The notes under the pieces are model-generated. The model had not been told where the DNA came from. It did no database searches and saw only the letters and a list, made by a program, of their open reading frames with translations. From the NCBI RefSeq assembly GCF_030247195.1, contig NC_080672.1, positions 246,993,209 through 247,057,208 on the forward strand: 64,000 nt of DNA, read 5' to 3'. This DNA is from Topomyia yanbarensis (lineage: Eukaryota > Arthropoda > Insecta > Diptera > Culicidae). Position numbers and translations under genes: made by a program. This document shows positions 16,530-26,527 of this stretch, piece by piece; position 1 is the stretch's first letter; each line of letters begins with the position of its first letter.

Positions 16530-17206
16530 CATTATTTCTTCAATCAATGCATTGTGTATAGGAAAAACTGAATTTTCCTAAAGAGGTTATATATGTTGGG
16601 CTGAGTCAAAAAATTCGAAAAACAAAAACAAAAAAGTTCATACTCAATAGCGTTTACTCAAATTCCCAACGCGGCTGAGAACTAAGCACTGAAATTCCAC
16701 TCTTGATATCTCGCTATCTCTGAAGTGCATGATTGCATAGGGTGACCATACGTCCTGGTTTCCCAGGACATGTCCTGGTTTTACATTAACTGTCCTGATG
16801 TCCTTGGTAGTCGAGGAAAATGCTTGATTTGTCCTGGTTTTCTCCTGTAAGCCTAATATTTTTTCTATTTATTCAGTCTTCGCTTTTCACTATGCTCCAG
16901 ATCGCAGTTACGACCGACTGCAATCAGAACTGCAACGTATACTCATCCTCAATCGAAATGCGACAAACAAAACTTAATTCAGTCGAATCTCTCAATTGTA
17001 CCTTCCGATGTCTTTTTTAATCTCTCAAGAGTGCCTCGTCAATATCGATGAAACAATGTGTACCAGTTTGGATTCTTCATACTTTGAGTTTTTTATACGG
17101 TGGGGTTTTTTCACAATTCGAAGATCGAAAGACTTTCATTTTATGCGCGATGATCATAGACTGTTCATCGTTAACTGACCATCGTTAACTGTCTGGATTC
17201 TTTAAT
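16530..17206. other. Mostly featureless; one orphan transposon-like end
   Basis: At about 16740 the sequence AGGGTGACCATACGTCCTGG, with repeated CAGGACATGTCCTGG, resembles the ends of hAT-type elements known from many animals. No matching right end was found, so it is taken as an orphan end. Nothing else was recognised. Confidence 0.4.
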
Positions 17207-17214
17207 TTTCATTA

Positions 17215-18379
17215 CGAGGGGAACGACACGCTGTGATTTGTTGATCAAATCAATATTAATTCGTCAAAAGGGCGAAACTGTTTTTTGTAAACAAACTTGT
17301 TTCGCTCATTAGTCTGCTGCAGAGTGGAATTTCATGAAAAATATGCGTTAATGTAAATTTTTACCCTTCGTAGAAGTAATTTTAATTGTTTTCTGCTTTG
17401 AAATTATAGTAAATTAAGAGAAATCATCAAAATAAAAGTTTGTTTACAAATCTTTTTCGCCCTTTTGCAAATTTAATATGGAAATAAACTTATAATTTAA
17501 AATTCTGATTAGATTTATAAAAATTGGTATTGGTTAGATCAAAATGGATTCGTATTTCCATTATTACTTGATAATGGTTTGGAATGGCCGAGGATAGTTT
17601 GAAATGTGTCATAAAAAATAAATTGAATTGCTCGAATTTCACGTTTTGACAGTTTCAGTGCTCGATAAAATCAAAACAAAACATTGCCAGCAGCATAACT
17701 ACAGGAACAAATCAAAACAGAAACATAAATTTTGTTGCCAGAATTATTGAATGTTTCGAAAATAGAGCATGCAGAGTTGCCAGTTACATCAAATTGATCG
17801 GAATTCGAGCAAAATTGGATTGAGATTGGTTAAATTTGTTGAATTTTTTTCAAATATTTTAGCAATACTCGATGTGATACACGGTAAAAAATTGTCACGT
17901 TTAATTCAAATGATTTTACACTTGAATCAGTTTATCATGCATCACTAACAATTGAAGTGATTTAGCATTGATAAGTTGCATTTCCAAAGTAATGTAGAAC
18001 GTGAGTATTATATATTGTACTTGTGGTTAATTTATGCAATTATTTATTCTCAGCTAATATATTTATAATGGGATATGTCGTAAGAAATGTGTATATAGTT
18101 GAATGCAAGGTTAATCAGAAGCAATGTGCAGCTCATTTCAAATGGAAGTGTTTTGCTGTTGATTTTGTAGTGCTTTGATATGATCTATTCCAATAGATTG
18201 ACACATCGCATTGAAAGGTTGGGCAAGTAGTGCGAAATCGACTGCAAATCTCTTTTCATTAGAGTGACGATTTTTTACCGTGTAGAAAATTGTATAAATT
18301 TTCTAAAATTGCCGAAAAATGAAAATTCATGCAAAATCGAACGGAATATAACAATTATTCTGAAGTGACGTTCCCCTCG
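17215..18379. mobile_element. hAT-like element CGAGGGGAACG, 1,165 bp with insert, TSD TTTCATTA
   Basis: Inverted ends CGAGGGGAACG and CGTTCCCCTCG are bounded by exact 8-bp direct repeats TTTCATTA at 17207-17214 and 18380-18387. The interior is AT-rich without a transposase frame and is interrupted by the TA-type MITE at 17880-18282. Removing that leaves about 760 bp. Confidence 0.86.
17880..18282. mobile_element. TA-TSD MITE CACGGTAAAAAA, 403-bp copy
   Basis: Ends ACACGGTAAAAAATTGTCAC and GTGACGATTTTTTACCGTGT with TA on each side fit a Tc1/mariner-type MITE. The body matches 33472-34096 closely, except that a block of about 222 bp after TTTAGCATTGA is missing here. It is nested inside the hAT-like element at 17215. 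Confidence 0.87.
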
Positions 18380-18387
18380 TTTCATTA

Positions 18388-18989
18388 CTTAAAAACTAGC
18401 CTACCTAAATCTAGTACTACATATTATTCATTCAAGTTCATTTCTGTCTGATGGACTATGGTTCGTAAAGAATAATATTTTATCGGCTTGGTTGCACGGT
18501 TGACAAAAAAACAACGGAGAAAGGAAAACAGGAAAAAAACGTTGCGTTTACGAGTGCAGCTGTTATTTTTAACGGTATCTTCTCAGGTTTATTTCTATTT
18601 GGGTTTTACGCTTACGCTTGGAATTTGAAGTCAAGTGTTTGTGACTTGACATGAGTCAGAGGTTCGTACTGGATTTATTATGTAATCGTTTGTAAGCATG
18701 AGTGCCACACTTAATTGTTTTGGATTTGGTTTCAGTGGAGAGGTTGACTATTCTGTGAGGTTTCGGGTTTATGATTTAATGACTTGACTTGGGAGAAATC
18801 GTGGGAAAGATTTGAGATGGAAAGATTAGAAATTTATCGGTTAGGATATGGATGTTGTTTTCGTCTTAGGTTGTGAATTGGTATTTGGTTTTGTATAGTA
18901 TTGAATATAGAGTATTGAATATAGTACACCAGCGCTTCTTCTCGGGTTAAATCGTCTTTCAATCCGGGACCCGAAGAATTATCTTTGGT
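18388..18989. other. No gene seen
   Basis: Nothing recognisable. It contains a short imperfect direct repeat (GTATTGAATATA) near 18897-18920. Confidence 0.35.
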
Positions 18990-20112
18990 ACCTCTGAAAA
19001 GACACATCGGAATTTTGGTGCTTTTGCTTCAACTTGAGTTCTCTTGCTAGTGGCTTTTTTCGTCTTACTGGAAATCCATTCCATAATTTCAGAATCCTTT
19101 TTCAACACTTCCGGAGTTCCTCAAGGTAGTACGCTAGGTCCACTACTTTTTTCACTGTTCGTGAACGATGCGGTTTTCGTTCTAAGCCGTGGAGGAAAGC
19201 TGTTTTTTGCCGACGACTTAAAATTTTTTCTTGTTATACGGAATGAAGCCGATTGCCGTGAGCTACAGCATCTTATTGACACCTTTTATAGCTGGTGTGT
19301 AAGAAACATGATGGTCCTTAGCGTTGCAAAATGTTTTGTCATCAGCTATTATCGAACGAGAAATATGGTTACCTTCAACTATAACATCGCAGGAACTCTA
19401 CTACAACGCGTTGACCACGTGAAGGATCTAGGAGTCATTCTTGATGATAAGCTAACGTATACTCATCACGTCTCAGCGACCATCGACAGAGCCAATCGTT
19501 TGCTGGGATTTATTTTCAAAATATCCAACGAATTTCGGGATCCTCTATGCTTCAAGGCTCTTTATTGCTCATTGGTGCGCCCGCAGTTGGAATTTGCAAA
19601 CGTCGTTTGGTGCCCGTATCAAGCTACGTGGAGCCTTAGGATCGAAGCAGTCCAGCGTAAATTCATACGATATGCGTTACGTGAATTGCCGTGGAACGAT
19701 CCATTAAACCTGCCACCGTACGAGGACCGTTGTCGTCTTTTAGGACTTAATACTTTCACACGCAGGAGACATGCAGCGCAAGCTACCTTCGTGTCAAAGA
19801 TTCTGCTGGCTGAATATGATGATCCGGAGCTACTAGCGCAAATCAACCTCTACGCGCCTACCCGTTCTCTTCGCCCTCGAGCCCTGCTGCATTCTGAAAT
19901 GCGCAGCACTAACTACGCTACCAATAGTATAATTTTAGCAATGAGTCGTCGCTTCAACGAGTTTGCTGAAATTTTCGACTTCGTCATGAACTCTTCGCAG
20001 TTTCGTCGTCGTGTATTGTCACTATTTTAATTATGTTTAGTTTACCTTAGTTTAGTATAGTTCATTAAGACAAATTGTCAGTTGGACTTTTTTTATACAA
20101 ATACAAATAAAA
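18990..20112 (+). mobile_element. 5'-truncated non-LTR retrotransposon (Jockey/CR1-like)
   Basis: Only the last third of an ORF2 and a short 3' UTR remain. The 3' end is an A-rich stretch (about 20090-20118, ACAAATACAAATAAAAAG) after a TTAGTTTACC-rich tail. No 5' part was found next to it, as expected for abortive target-primed reverse transcription. It is related in protein sequence to the longer element at 50904-53696 but is a distinct copy. Confidence 0.75.
19044..20030 (+). pseudogene. Reverse transcriptase C-terminal fragment
   Basis: The frame encodes the palm and thumb part of a non-LTR reverse transcriptase. SGVPQGSTLGPLLFSLFVND (RT motif B region) is followed by FADD (catalytic motif, with F where Y is commoner), then DLGVILDDKLTY and a C-terminal region with WCPYQ and RFIRYAL-type motifs. 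It aligns by eye along its whole length with the end of the 845-codon ORF at 50904. The endonuclease and the RT fingers, including the first catalytic Asp, are missing, so it cannot be active. Bases before about 19095 are in a different frame relative to the homologous protein, pointing to an indel near the truncation. Confidence 0.82.
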
Positions 20113-20440
20113 AGAAAAATAGCAACGATCGTGGAATAATGTCATTGAGCGCTCTCTCGAGCTAGGGATCATGGAATTACTACAGGGTCGATACCAGTAC
20201 CTAATCAGTCGCTCTGCTTGTTAACAGTGCAGTGAATCAAACGAACATTTCTACCAAAAGTCTGCTGTCTTTATGTACCGTGCCAGTACTATAAAGAAGC
20301 AAAGCAATCGAATAATAAAATTCGTCCCAAGCCAGTGTGAACAATAAAGCATCGTTACTTTCATCGGTGCGATATTGATAATTAATTTCAAGCTGTTTTA
20401 AACTCAACAGTAAATTTGCAAATGCAGTTTAGACTAACGG
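20113..20440 (+). other. Possible 5' UTR of the following ORF1 relic
   Basis: A gene-free stretch between the A-rich tail of one retrotransposon and gag-like coding sequence. It contains AATCAGTCGCTCTGCTTGTT and CAGTGCAGTGAATC, which could be the start of a Jockey-type element; this is inference from position only. Confidence 0.3.
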
Positions 20441-21390
20441 AAGTCGTCGTTATACAAGCCCACCACACTCGTTACGGATAACGTTTAAAACTTTGGCCAT
20501 AACGGAAAGCTACGCTATGGAAGACAACATGCAAAACGTCGTTGAGTATGATAATGTTTGGACCAAGATAACCGTTTATATTTACAATGCGATATGCGTG
20601 TGCACGACCTACACCTCGGTACTACTAATTTTTTTACAACCATCATGTTGGAATACGTAACGGTGGAATCCTTTAAGTTTGAAACCTGGAGAAAATTTTC
20701 TAGTTATTTCCTACGGTGTTTGTTTCGTGAGAATGCGAGTGACGGAACCTATTGCTTCATATCTGAACTTTCAATTCAAAGGCAAATTCATGACCAAATC
20801 TCAAATCACGTTGTGCACGTATGAAGGACAGACCCCTGCGTGCCCTACGTTGTTACACGAGAAGACACACTACGAGAAACCATTTACACAAACCTCTAAC
20901 GAAGCAATATCAACTGCAAGCATATCCATCACACACCCCTTCATTAACATCAACTAAATCACAAACCTCCGGAGTTGCAGCTCAGGCATTAACGAATTCT
21001 AAAACAACAGAACCTACGCACAACGTGAACGATCATTGTGATGCGCCTATTACTTCCCAATCAACTGCCAGCACCACCGATAATAAAGTAATAAAGAACG
21101 CGGATAAGCGATCATGACCCGTAGGCCCCACAAACAACTCAAACCAGGTAATCGTGAAAGCCCATAAAACATTAACAGCGAGGATATCATGAACGAAAAC
21201 GATAAACCGAGAGAAAGCGGGCTAAGTGGTCCACAAGCAACAAGAGGCAATGAAGTAAATAGATCTTCAACAAGAAATAAGATCTTTACGCAAAGTAACA
21301 AATCGCGTAACACAAGATCCGATGGATATACAATAAAATTCGATTTGATCGATAATATTAAAAGATCCACGGCTCGAGTAATGCATTGAG
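20440..21390 (+). pseudogene. Eroded gag-like ORF1 of a non-LTR retrotransposon
   Basis: Two or three overlapping frames carry pieces of one protein. Around 20,715-20,920 the translation RMRVTEPIASYLNF leads to YEGQTPAC...HYEKP. This resembles the Y-x-GQ-P-x-C zinc-knuckle region of insect non-LTR ORF1 proteins, which bind RNA in the retrotransposon particle. Some knuckle cysteines are lost (for example a Phe follows the KP). After 20,960 the frame changes, and a Ser/Thr/Asn-rich tail continues to about 21,115 and in another frame to 21,389. Frameshifts and missing metal ligands make it a pseudogene. Whether it belonged to the same element as 19044 cannot be told. Confidence 0.5.
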
Positions 21391-21399
21391 GGGTGCCAA

Positions 21400-22500
21400 A
21401 TAAAAGAAATAGCTAATGGATGATTAACATGCCTTCACGCCTGGACGCTGAACAGCGACTAACCGACGAGTCTAGCATCCTACATAACAGGGAGTATGGA
21501 ATGTCGCGCTCAAACCAGTGCTGCGAAATTTCAAAATCAGTTACTTATTTCTGCTTGTATTTACCGAATTCAGATTCATCGCCTCCCTCATCCATTAACT
21601 TCCCAACTGACTGAAACTTCATGCAGAATGGAATGATTGAGTTCAGAGGAAATATAAATTCCTTCACCAACCAAAGCAATTATTTGTTTTTATGTGGACA
21701 GCTTGAAGGCAGCGTGAAGCTGGCATATTTCTACATTTTCGAGCATAAGTGAACTGCATAATCTATATCTGGTGCACTTTTGCTCAATAATCCCTCTCAT
21801 AGGTAGAATGGAATCAAAATTCAGTTTGCTTCTGAAACCGAACATGTACAAACCTGAATGCGCTGTATCGGGAGACGAGGGAAACGAACCAAACATTTCA
21901 TTTATCGCGACGGGCATGAATTGAATTTTGTTTTCTTTGAAGTTTACGCAGGGATGTCAATTTTTTCAAGCTCAGGCTCAAACTGATATTATTTACACCA
22001 AGCTATCCGCCGGTTTCATATAACAATCGATTAAGCGGAGAAATTTCTGGTAACAACGGTAGGTTTTGCAGATCTCAAATCGAGAAGTAAAGGTTGTCAT
22101 TGGAGATTACCAGGCATAGCACAGGGAAGCTAGTTGGGATCGCTGATGTTTCTGATTTACGTTAATGTCGTGTTTTTAATACTGAAAACTCTTCGCCGGT
22201 CGTGCACAGACCATCTCAGTATGAAACGTTCGTCGATGGTGGTGTAGTAAGAACAGACCTTTCTCGTCCGACCTAACCCCTTTTTTTCTTATTTTTATTT
22301 AAAATATTTCCGTTGAAATGAGACTTTTTAGAGCTATCGTGATTTTTTAATGATTTTTTTTTAATTTTAAAAATGCAAGAATGTTGAATATTTTTTTCAC
22401 CTTTGCAAGAATGGTGGGACTCAAAATGTGTGTTTGGGCAACACTTTTTTGTATATTTTGCTTGAGTTCCTGACAACGCGGCAAATGAAGTGGTGAGTCG
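21400..22500. other. Possible remnant of ORF2 start, otherwise nothing
   Basis: Around 21,640-21,680 a short frame reading IEFRGNINSF could be a worn Ile-x-Trp-Asn-type endonuclease start, but it is too short to claim. The rest shows no gene or repeat that I recognise. Confidence 0.25.
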
Positions 22501-22649
22501 TAGAGCACTCTAGTTAGAGTGTGGCCAAGAGGCCATGACGGATCCAAACGAACATGGGATTTGACGTATACACAATAGAAATACGTCAAATTTCATGTTC
22601 GTTTGGGTACGTCATGGCCTCTTGGCCACACTCTAACTAGAGAGCTCTA
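22501..22649. mobile_element. hAT-like foldback MITE, 149 bp, TSD GTGAGTCG
   Basis: Almost the whole element is a palindrome. TAGAGCACTCTAGTTAGAGT pairs with the right end ACTCTAACTAGAGAGCTCTA, and the arms extend through GTGGCCAAGAGGCCATGACG to TTTGACGTAT. The exact 8-bp TSD GTGAGTCG stands at 22493-22500 and 22650-22657. No coding content. Confidence 0.9.
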
Positions 22650-22674
22650 GTGAGTCGCGGTACAAAATTCATTG

Positions 22675-22780
22675 ATAATGTAAACAAACTAAAGTGAACC
22701 TCTCGCTGGAGAACATTGCATGACAATGTTTAACCTCACTTTTTTGACAGTTCAGAGAGATTGTTTACACGGTATTGGTA
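22675..22780. repeat. GTTTACA foldback segment
   Basis: GTAAACAAACTAAAGTGAAC at the left and CAGAGAGATTGTTTACAC at the right form an inverted pair with a CTCACTTTTTTGACAGTTCA block. A single arm of the same family is at 26468-26527, and a full foldback is at 56774-56883. Confidence 0.55.
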
Positions 22781-23091
22781 TTTTTGTTGATTCGATCATA
22801 GTATTGCGCACTTCCCACCAACCTGGACTCCGCACTTTTAAAGTGCGAGTGATCTCAAAACGGTTATAATCCAGTTTTTAGTGCCACAAGCAATATGAGA
22901 AACTTGGTTCGGCTCGTTGCTAAAACAAGCTCGATCAGCTGTAATTTTTATTTGATGTCGGCATCATGCATTGTTCCGTTAGATTTGACATTTTGACTTT
23001 TCTTGTACATGATTCGTTGAAGAAGTAAGCAATTTCTAACCAAACATTTGAAAAAGGCCTACTGCCAAATGCAAACAAATCGAATTTTCAT

Positions 23092-23388
23092 CACAGACTA
23101 ACAGACATAACACTCGAAAACAATGCTTCGCCCGCTTTAACGGTCATTTTAAATATATTTGTAGTTGGGACTGTGACCACATTTGAAATTATGGCGCCAC
23201 TGACATATAAACAAGCATATGGGGGATAGACCACTAGTGAAAAAATTGTTCCCAAACCTGAGGGGTAAGCCATCAGCAAATGAGTGTTTGGGACTGTGAA
23301 TAAAAGGTGGAGCTAGTGTTCTGGGAAAATTGCCGGATCGATGTTTTTGGTGGGAATTCCCTCATAGTGTTATGTCTGTTAGTCTGTG
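23092..23388. mobile_element. MITE CACAGACTAACAGACATAAC, 297 bp, TSD TTTTCAT
   Basis: Long perfect ends CACAGACTAACAGACATAAC(ACT) and (AGT)GTTATGTCTGTTAGTCTGTG are bounded by TTTTCAT at 23085-23091 and 23389-23395. The neighbouring sequence is related to 50172-50410, which has a single uninterrupted GAAATTTCATGTTTTC at this place, so it is an empty site. The duplication reads as 7 bp, one short of hAT. The interior encodes nothing convincing. Confidence 0.85.
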
Positions 23389-23395
23389 TTTTCAT

Positions 23396-24158
23396 GTTCT
23401 CTTTTAAAATCCTGACAGAACCTGTGGATAGATGTTTTTTTTCTGTTCATTTTGTCTCTTGTCTTGCATAGCCACTCTTTCTTCCTCACATATTTTAAAT
23501 GTACTGGCTGCATTTGACAGTTCCCCCTGACTGCATTTGCCGGTTACCTTTGGCTGCATTGGACATTAGATTTTTTCGTATTCGCACGTCCCGTCCCAGT
23601 TAACAACTATCTATCTGGCCATGTACATATACATAACGCAACAATGGATTATGAAGAGTTTTGATAATGATTTTATCACAAATTATAAAAGGGCCTGACT
23701 GATATAAAAGTCCTAACTAGCAACACACTTACTATAAAATGATTAAATGACGAAACCACTGCCACTCTCGCCAAGTTGGCCACCGTAATAAGTGCGACGT
23801 CAGCGGTATAGTGCCAGGAATAGACGAGAAGAGTGCCAGGACTGACTTCCCGAGAGCTAACAGTCCTGCTATTGGACGTTTTAAAGTGACCATAGTATAA
23901 CGTAGAGGCTTTAGGCGGATGATTTATTCCGCAGAATAAGATAGCAAAATTACCAAAACATAAAAGCTGGCTGCTGAAGTGAATCCACACACATCACCTA
24001 CAGAGGCAAGCAATATTGGAACGCAGCATAATTCCTCACAATGAATTGATCTCGTTAGATGAAATTCTAGGAAGTATTTCATAGCCTAATTTAGTCGACC
24101 GAAATTGTACTCCTCAGTCGAGAGATGGGTAGCAGCAGCTAGGAATTTGCTTTCGAAA
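23396..24158. other. Worn repeat shared with 50,240-50,410; no gene
   Basis: ACATAACGCAACAATGGATT...ATAAAAGGGCCTGACTGATA (about 23,632-23,700) aligns with 50,269-50,345. A block of about 200 bp (23,396-23,595) has no counterpart there. No gene was recognised. Confidence 0.45.
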
Positions 24159-24472
24159 CTAGGGGTAGATCACTCTAGAAATGTATAACAAATTTTCATC
24201 AAATTAGTAAAAATGCATTTAATTTCCATTTTTGCATCAACTTTGCACTCCCTCGCAGAAAAGTTTGTTTAACAAACGTCCTACGCTGATTCACTTTGTT
24301 CGACGTTTTGTTGAATGTAGGGCTAGTTTTTTGTAGGGTTTTGACGTCTTACACGCAACGCAAAATACATTGCACGCAACCCAAAATACATTATGAATTT
24401 CTATTTTGATGGAAAGAAATGCATTTAATTTATCTGATATTTAAAAATGCATCACAAGTGATCTGCCCCTAG
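24159..24472 (-). mobile_element. hAT-like MITE, family A, reversed, 314 bp
   Basis: Starts CTAGGGGTAGATCACTCTAG and ends CAAGTGATCTGCCCCTAG, with the internal GTTGCGTGCAATGT repeats on the minus strand. Flanks TTTCGAAA and TAATGAAA only partly agree. Its right end is included in the tandem duplication that follows, so about 50 bp of it recurs at 25138-25189. Confidence 0.82.
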
Positions 24473-24549
24473 TAATGAAAGCTAGCAGCGGTTTCGCGTA
24501 TCCTGACGATAAGTAGAGAGCGTTAAGTTTTTACAAATATCGGTTCACA

Positions 24550-24824
24550 ATGGTAGACTATTACAAAGTTATGGACGTGGCCAGAACCACCACCGATGCG
24601 AACATCAAAAAGGCGTACAAAAAACTAGCGCTACGATGGCACTCACATAAAAACCCAGACATTACAGAATCCATATGAGATGTGAAGTGCTATCAGGTGA
24701 GAAAAAACGTCGCATCTATGACCAGTACGACAAGGACAGTCCGACCGGTGCCACCATAACACACGGCACCGGCGACACATATATTCACAACATACTAATG
24801 ACATCCTTCCGAAAAAGTAAATAA
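24550..24824 (+). pseudogene. DnaJ (Hsp40) J-domain pseudogene, copy 1
   Basis: The plus frame from ATG reads MVDYYKVMDVARTTTD, then IKKAYKKLALRWH, as in class B Hsp40 co-chaperones (DNAJB6/Mrj-like) that stimulate Hsp70 ATPase. The essential HPD tripeptide is changed to HSH, and an in-frame TGA follows KNPDITESI. The end of the domain continues in another frame as EVLSGEKKRRIYDQYDKD. No intron is visible across the J domain, so a processed copy is possible, though no poly(A) tail was identified. Non-functional. Confidence 0.85.
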
Positions 24825-24852
24825 ATTGACTATGCAATTTACCATTCGCTGC

Positions 24853-25125
24853 CTAGTTATTCCCTGCCAATTTGAGCAAGAGAGCAGTTGCAGATAGCTT
24901 TATTGCGGTGCCAAAATGATGGCAACTCGGGATAGAATATAAATTTACATATAGTTTCTCCTCCCTGATATTTTTCCAGAATGTATAATGCTCTGCATTC
25001 TTATCACTCCTATCAAATCCTTTATACTCTTTATCGTCAGTGCTGAGCACTGTTTTGCATTTGGCGGCTAAATCAACGACAATGCGATACTCGACGAAAC
25101 TTTTTCTGTAATGGAACTTGAACAC
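24853..25125 (-). pseudogene. Truncated copy of the unknown minus-strand gene
   Basis: Ninety residues identical, apart from one Thr/Ile difference, to the C-terminal part of the frame at 25570-26016. Its 5' part was cut off when the 717-bp unit was duplicated, so it is a fragment. Confidence 0.6.
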
Positions 25126-25137
25126 GAATATTTTAAT

Positions 25138-25854
25138 GCATTTAATTTATCTGATATTTAAAAATGCATCACAAGTGATCTGCCCCTAGTTATGAAAGCT
25201 AGCAGCGGTTTCGCGTATCCTGACGATAAGTAGAGAGCGTTAAGTTTTTACAAATATCGGTTCACAATGGTAGACTATTACAAAGTTATGGACGTGGCCA
25301 GAACCACCACCGATGCGAACATCAAAAAGGCGTACAAAAAACTAGCGCTACGATGGCACTCACATAAAAACCCAGACATTACAGAATCCATATGAGATGT
25401 GAAGTGCTATCAGGTGAGAAAAAACGTCGCATCTATGACCAGTACGACAAGGACAGTCCGACCGGTGCCACCATAACACACGGCACCGGCGACACATATA
25501 TTCACAACATACTAATGACATCCTTCCGAAAAAGTAAATAAATTGACTATGCAATTTATCATTCGCTGCCTAGTTATTCCCTGCCAATTTGAGCAAGAGA
25601 GCAGTTGCAGATAGCTTTATTGCGGTGCCAAAATGATGGCAACTCGGGATAGAATATAAATTTACATATAGTTTCTCCTCCCTGATATTCTTCCAGAATG
25701 TATAATGCTCTGCATTCTTATCACTCCTATCAAATCCTTTATACTCTTTATCGTCAATGCTGAGCACTGTTTTGCATTTGGCGGCTAAATCAACGACAAT
25801 GCGATACTCGACGAAACTTTTTCTGTAATGGAACTTGAACACGAATAATAAATT
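25138..25854 (+). repeat. 717-bp tandem duplication, unit 2
   Basis: Second unit, starting inside the family A MITE end. Here the minus-strand frame runs on beyond the unit (to 26016), so unit 2 is probably the original and unit 1 the copy. Confidence 0.93.
25267..25541 (+). pseudogene. DnaJ (Hsp40) J-domain pseudogene, copy 2
   Basis: Same sequence as copy 1, including the HSH replacement of HPD and the same in-frame stop. The inactivating changes therefore came before the tandem duplication. Confidence 0.85.
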
Positions 25855-26016
25855 GTTCCATTCGAAAGCGATAACATTTTTGCCATCATGTTCGCAACTA
25901 TCATACGCTGGTAAACGTTCTGACAAATGGAAACGTTCTTCGTTATGGTGCAAGGAACGATCAAAATCATGAGTAATCAATCGGATCATCTTGTTAGGAC
26001 TTAACCCACGAAACAA
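25570..26016 (-). CDS. Unrecognised 148-codon minus-strand frame, probably a broken gene
   Basis: I do not recognise the family. The frame is open for 148 codons with a mixed, protein-like composition (for example DFDRSLHHNEERFHLSERLP and EHYTFWKNIREEKLYVN) and no repeats or clear membrane helix. Further coding-like sequence lies upstream on the same strand in a shifted frame (about 26,017-26,098: YVESQDQTLDYKSITFWMID), and earlier still (about 26,089-26,150: WEPGTYIDVSALDVKPGG) up to the edge of a MITE at 26155. The simplest reading is a longer gene, frameshifted and interrupted by that MITE. It might be an old captured sequence, but nothing identifies a source. Confidence 0.4.
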   Translation of the reverse strand: MFRGLSPNKMIRLITHDFDRSLHHNEERFHLSERLPAYDSCEHDGKNVIAFEWNNLLFVFKFHYRKSFVEYRIVVDLAAKCKTVLSIDDKEYKGFDRSDKNAEHYTFWKNIREEKLYVNLYSIPSCHHFGTAIKLSATALLLKLAGNN

Positions 26017-26154
26017 ACAGATGCGTACAAATCCTTATCAATCATCCAGAAAGTAATCGATTTATAGTCCAATGTTTGATCTTGTGATTCAACATATGCC
26101 ACCGGGTTTCACATCCAGCGCTGATACGTCAATGTATGTACCAGGTTCCCATTT

Positions 26155-26385
26155 CTCGACAAACATATGATTACGGCCTAAAACCCAACTGTCAAAATCC
26201 ACTTTGAATGGAAATTCCGGACAAACCGTTACACGCCAATCACAGATGTTGTTAATAAACGAAAGAGAAAAGTTTTCTCTTTCATAAACTGTTGTGAACT
26301 GTGTTCGACTAGTAACAATTTGTCTGGAATTTTCATTCAAAGTGGATTTTGACAGTTGACTTTTAGGCCGTAATCATATGTCGAG
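26155..26385. mobile_element. Foldback MITE CTCGACAAACATATG, 231 bp, 4-bp TSD ATTT
   Basis: Long arms, CTCGACAAACATATGATTAC at the left and GTAATCATATGTCGAG at the right, run inward past GGCCTAAAA, CTGTCAAAATCCACTTTGAA and TTCCGGACAAACCGTTAC. ATTT flanks both sides (26151-26154, 26386-26389). It is the same family as 27223-27457, in opposite orientation, and sits at the 5' edge of the broken minus-strand gene. Confidence 0.82.
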
Positions 26386-26467
26386 ATTTGTTCCAATTCT
26401 CATCCCTCTTGAATTAATATTCTTCCAAAGAGCACTGAAAGTATTCACTCAAGTAAACAAGTCTTAG

Positions 26468-26527
26468 GTAAACAAGCTCTCTGAACTGTCAGAAAAGTGA
26501 GGTTATACATTTTCCTACAATGTTCTA
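26468..26527. repeat. GTTTACA family single arm
   Basis: GGTAAACAAGCTCTCTGAAC followed by TGTCAGAAAAGTGAGGTTAT matches one arm of 56774-56883 and the reverse complement of 22,700-22,775. No partner arm is present here. Confidence 0.5.

Larger units (their letters stand above)
24421..25137 (+). repeat. 717-bp tandem duplication, unit 1
   Basis: The block starting GCATTTAATTTATCTGATAT is repeated immediately at 25138-25854 with only a few differences. The junction at about 25129-25137 reads GAACACGAATATTTTAATGC, joining the end of the unit to the MITE end. Both units carry a DnaJ relic on the plus strand and part of an unknown frame on the minus strand. Confidence 0.93.

Noticed and set aside
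16740..16860. AGGGTGACCATACGTCCTGG, like a hAT terminus
   Set aside because: No matching opposite end or TSD found, so kept only as an orphan end.
20113..21390. A host gene rather than a gag relic
   Set aside because: The Y-x-GQ-P-x-C knuckle region and position beside RT sequence favour a retrotransposon ORF1, though only moderately.
25570..26016. Captured viral sequence
   Set aside because: No recognisable viral motif; the frame is only called unknown.
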